35,457 bases of DNA, taken from contig JAKEEU010000217.1 in NCBI GenBank assembly GCA_022616415.1, forward strand, positions 1-35,457. The letters run 5' to 3'. Within the stretch, counting starts at the first letter, position 1, and each line of letters begins with the position of its first letter. Origin of the DNA: Candidatus Zhuqueibacterota bacterium (lineage in GTDB: Bacteria; Zhuqueibacterota; Zhuqueibacteria; Zhuqueibacterales; Zhuqueibacteraceae). Below the pieces are notes generated by a model. It had not been told where the DNA came from, ran no database searches, and worked only from the letters and a program-made list of their open reading frames with translations. Below are positions 33,282-35,457 of the stretch, one piece after another. The position numbers were made by a program, and so were the translations under genes.

Positions 33282-35204
33282 ATGACTATAAGCATAGTGT
33301 ATGTAGCACTCGTCACATATACACTTATACTGTCTTTGGCACAGGCGCAAGAGAGGCAAATTTACTGGACAGATGCCAAGGGGAAAATTTTTCGTGGAGA
33401 TGATAACGGCGCCGCTTACGAGGAAATCATTTCCACGCGCATTCCGAGCGCAATAGAAATTGCCGAAGACCATCTCTACTGGGTAGATCAAGCTGGTTTT
33501 GCCATCAAGCGAAGCTCGCTTGACGGCACCGTGACAGAAGAAATTCTTTCTGAAATCGGTGCTGTAACTGCTCTGCTGCATGACCCTAAAAACAAGAAAC
33601 TATATTGGCTTGAACAAATTGCGGGCAAGATTTGGCGTGCCAATCTTGACGGCACCGAAGCAGCAGCGCTCATCGAGGGTTTAGGCTATCCTTCTGGTCT
33701 TGCAATCGACACATTGGCCGGCAAACTGTACTGGGGCGATGGAACAAGACAGCAGCTTCAACGCGCCAATCTCGACGGCACTGGGGTTGAAGATATTCTC
33801 CCGTTACAGGGAATTTTTCGCGGCCTCGCCATCGATGCCCAAAATGGCAAGATCTATTGGATTGCCAACAGCACGCGTGAGGTTAAACGAGCCAATCTCG
33901 ATGGCCAAAACCTAGAAACCATACTCTCTGATGTTACACCATTCGACCTTGCAGTCGATTCGAAGGCCGGCAAAATCTATCTGGCAGATGTCGGAAAAAT
34001 TGTTCGCGTCAATTTGGATGGCACGGAATGGGAAGAGCTCATTACAGGCTTTGTTTTGGGTGCGGAAAGGCTGGCGCTCCACCTGTCAGGTGGAAAGATG
34101 TACTGGATTGATCAATGGACGCACAAGATTCAACGGGCAAATCTGAATGGTACCCTTGTGGAAGACGTTCTGATTGGCATTTCACCGCCGCGAGGCGTTA
34201 CGCTGCATGTTGGAGACAGAAAGCTATATTGGACCGGTTTTGGGGAGCTGATGCGTGCTAACTTCAATGGCTCCGGCGTCGAATATCTTGCTGACGTATC
34301 TTGCGGCGTAGGTGAGTTGTCGGACATTGCGCTTGATCCCAAAGAAGGCAAAATGTACTGGATTAGCGATACGGATTGCGGTGGATTGGAACTGCACCGT
34401 GCGAATCTTGATGGCACCAATGTGCAAAGGAATTTGCTGGGAACTATAAGCCAACCCTTCTCCATAGCATTGGACCTCAATGAACGAAAGGTGTATTGGA
34501 CGAATGCCGGACGCGGAAAGCAGTTTAGAGCTATTCGTCGTGCCAACCTTGACGGCAGTGACACCGAAACATTGATAGACAGTTTGAACTCCCCCGGCGG
34601 TATTGCGGTCGATCCCCAAAACCGGAAAATGTACTGGATTGATTTCCCCGGAAACTTTGGGAGCATTAACCGCGCTAATTTTGACGGTACGAATGTCGAC
34701 GTCGTGATAACCGAATTGAACTTCCCGTTTGATATCGCACTTGATGTACAGAATAACAAGATGTACTGGACCGAACGCAATCCTGGCAAAATTCGTCGCG
34801 CCAACCTGGATGGTACAAACATAGAAGATCTCTTCACTGGTCTTAATGAGCCGCGTCGAATTGTTCTAACTTTCGATAGCAGCTTATGGACCGGTGTAGA
34901 TAACCGCGGACGCAGCAGAAATGATCCGGAAAAAATTCCTGCGAAATTTGTTCTGAAACAAAATTATCCCAATCCTTTCAATACCGCCACGACAATCGAA
35001 TTTCATCTGCTCTATCCGAGCCATGTGCGATTGGAAATTTTTAATCTTCAAGGCGAGAAGATTGTGACATTGGCCAACCGGAATTTCGCAACGGGAACAT
35101 ACAAAATTGATTGGGATGCAAAGAACTTGACGAGCGGTATTTATGTCGGTCATTTGCGTGTGAACGGCTTTGGTGAAATCAAAAAACTCATTTTATTGAA
35201 ATAG
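33282..35204 (+). CDS. Twelve-repeat YWTD (LDL-receptor class B type) protein with T9SS tail
   Basis: This encodes 640 residues; GGAGG lies 8 nt before the ATG. A signal peptide is followed by 12 consecutive repeats of about 42 residues, each with (L/M/I/V)YW followed by an (R)AN(L/F)DG(T/S) turn and a GIA(V/L)D-type strand. Examples are LYWLEQIAGKIWRANLDGTE and MYWTERNPGKIRRANLDGTN. Twelve repeats would make two six-bladed propellers. The C-terminus is a T9SS type A domain (FVLKQNYPNPFNTATTIEF ... IKKLILLK). It is predicted to be a secreted or surface protein for protein or ligand binding. It follows the two VIT genes on the same strand. Repeats 6, 7 and 8 deviate most from consensus. Confidence 0.93.
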   Translation: MTISIVYVALVTYTLILSLAQAQERQIYWTDAKGKIFRGDDNGAAYEEIISTRIPSAIEIAEDHLYWVDQAGFAIKRSSLDGTVTEEILSEIGAVTALLHDPKNKKLYWLEQIAGKIWRANLDGTEAAALIEGLGYPSGLAIDTLAGKLYWGDGTRQQLQRANLDGTGVEDILPLQGIFRGLAIDAQNGKIYWIANSTREVKRANLDGQNLETILSDVTPFDLAVDSKAGKIYLADVGKIVRVNLDGTEWEELITGFVLGAERLALHLSGGKMYWIDQWTHKIQRANLNGTLVEDVLIGISPPRGVTLHVGDRKLYWTGFGELMRANFNGSGVEYLADVSCGVGELSDIALDPKEGKMYWISDTDCGGLELHRANLDGTNVQRNLLGTISQPFSIALDLNERKVYWTNAGRGKQFRAIRRANLDGSDTETLIDSLNSPGGIAVDPQNRKMYWIDFPGNFGSINRANFDGTNVDVVITELNFPFDIALDVQNNKMYWTERNPGKIRRANLDGTNIEDLFTGLNEPRRIVLTFDSSLWTGVDNRGRSRNDPEKIPAKFVLKQNYPNPFNTATTIEFHLLYPSHVRLEIFNLQGEKIVTLANRNFATGTYKIDWDAKNLTSGIYVGHLRVNGFGEIKKLILLK

Positions 35205-35205
35205 T

Positions 35206-35242
35206 TACTCATTACTCGTATTCTTACTTCTACTCCTACTTG
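35206..35242. repeat. 6-nt periodic array (TACTYN) after a stop codon
   Basis: Units TACTCAT, TACTCG, TATTCT, TACTTC, TACTCC, TACTTG start at 35206, 35213, 35219, 35225, 35231 and 35237. The array begins 2 nt after the TAG stop codon of the YWTD gene. Confidence 0.55.
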
Positions 35243-35290
35243 CTTTTAGAATCTTAACTCGACAATGTTAAGTTGATTTTTGGAAATTTA

Positions 35291-35424
35291 TGAACTCACC
35301 CCCCGACCCCCTCTCTTAAGAAGAGAGGGGGAGATTATTGGGTCAAAACAAAGAAATTTGAGTCTAAAGTGACCCTGAAAACCCCCTTCTCTTTCCAAGA
35401 GAAGGGGGTAGGGGGATGAGTTCA
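35291..35424. repeat. Branched palindromic element with C/G-rich hairpins
   Basis: The outer stem TGAACTCA (35291-35298) / TGAGTTCA (35417-35424) encloses CCCCCTCTCTT/AAGAGAGGGGG (35307-35331), GGGTCA/TGACCC (35340-35375) and CCCCCTTCTCTT/AAGAGAAGGGGG (35382-35408). Runs of this kind are widespread in environmental bacterial genomes as intergenic repeats. Neither strand has a terminator-type T-run directly after the outer stem. Confidence 0.75.
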
Positions 35425-35457
35425 AAGGCCACCAACCACAAAGTCGCTTCTTTTTTA

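Overview
The window is about 35.5 kb of bacterial chromosome with moderate-to-high GC and no phage genes, CRISPR array or full-length insertion sequence. Five secreted proteins end in the same tail, a conserved Asn-Tyr-Pro-Asn-Pro-Phe-Asn segment followed by a FlgD/Ig-like fold, which matches type A sorting domains of the type IX secretion system (T9SS). Together with paired ExbD genes, many outer-membrane barrels and lipoproteins, this points to the FCB superphylum, most likely candidate phylum KSB1 or a Calditrichota-like lineage. That placement is inferred from protein style; there is no rRNA or other marker gene in the window.

Layout. (1) 1-6950, minus strand: a partial GIY-YIG domain, then a likely operon read from high to low coordinates: DUF3570 outer-membrane barrel, NHL-type propeller with T9SS tail, di-heme PD40 lipoprotein, TlpA-like thioredoxin and a DUF4266 lipoprotein. 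(2) 7363-9580, minus: three consecutive predicted outer-membrane barrels, one with an SH3b domain. (3) 9827-10699, minus: an unrecognised cysteine-rich protein. (4) 10814-10985, plus: tRNA-Ala(GGC) with promoter and terminator. (5) 11029-15052, minus: a secreted M4 metallopeptidase with a structured 3' UTR and its own terminator, and a small single-domain protein. (6) 15172-20797, plus: pckA, then a CtpA protease, ExbB, ExbD and ExbD. (7) 20845-24134, plus: a lipoprotein and a redox/cytochrome-maturation block (TlpA lipoprotein, ECF sigma factor, zinc-finger anti-sigma factor, CcdA). (8) 24256-28044, plus: an Rpn/DUF4351 nuclease-like protein, a diacylglycerol-kinase-like protein, a DUF2064 glycosyltransferase-like protein and a geranylgeranyl-reductase-family flavoprotein. 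(9) 28564-35204, plus: two VIT/vWA proteins and a 12-repeat YWTD protein, all with T9SS tails.

How the genes fit together. Two thioredoxin-like proteins, CcdA and the di-heme lipoprotein suggest periplasmic thiol-redox control and cytochrome c maturation. ExbB/ExbD/ExbD would energise outer-membrane transport. Five proteins look like clients of a T9SS whose machinery lies elsewhere.

The most unusual signal is outside the genes. Many gaps hold degenerate arrays with a strict period of 6, 7, 8, 10 or about 14 nt, several as two arms in reverse-complementary orientation, and most begin within about 8 nt of a stop codon. Other gaps carry REP-like hairpins, some of which contain the stop codon, or Y-shaped elements (an outer stem around two or more hairpins). 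One 40-bp block is repeated identically 15.6 kb apart. At 28123-28326 a TIR element with an 8-bp flanking direct repeat splits one palindromic array and contains another.
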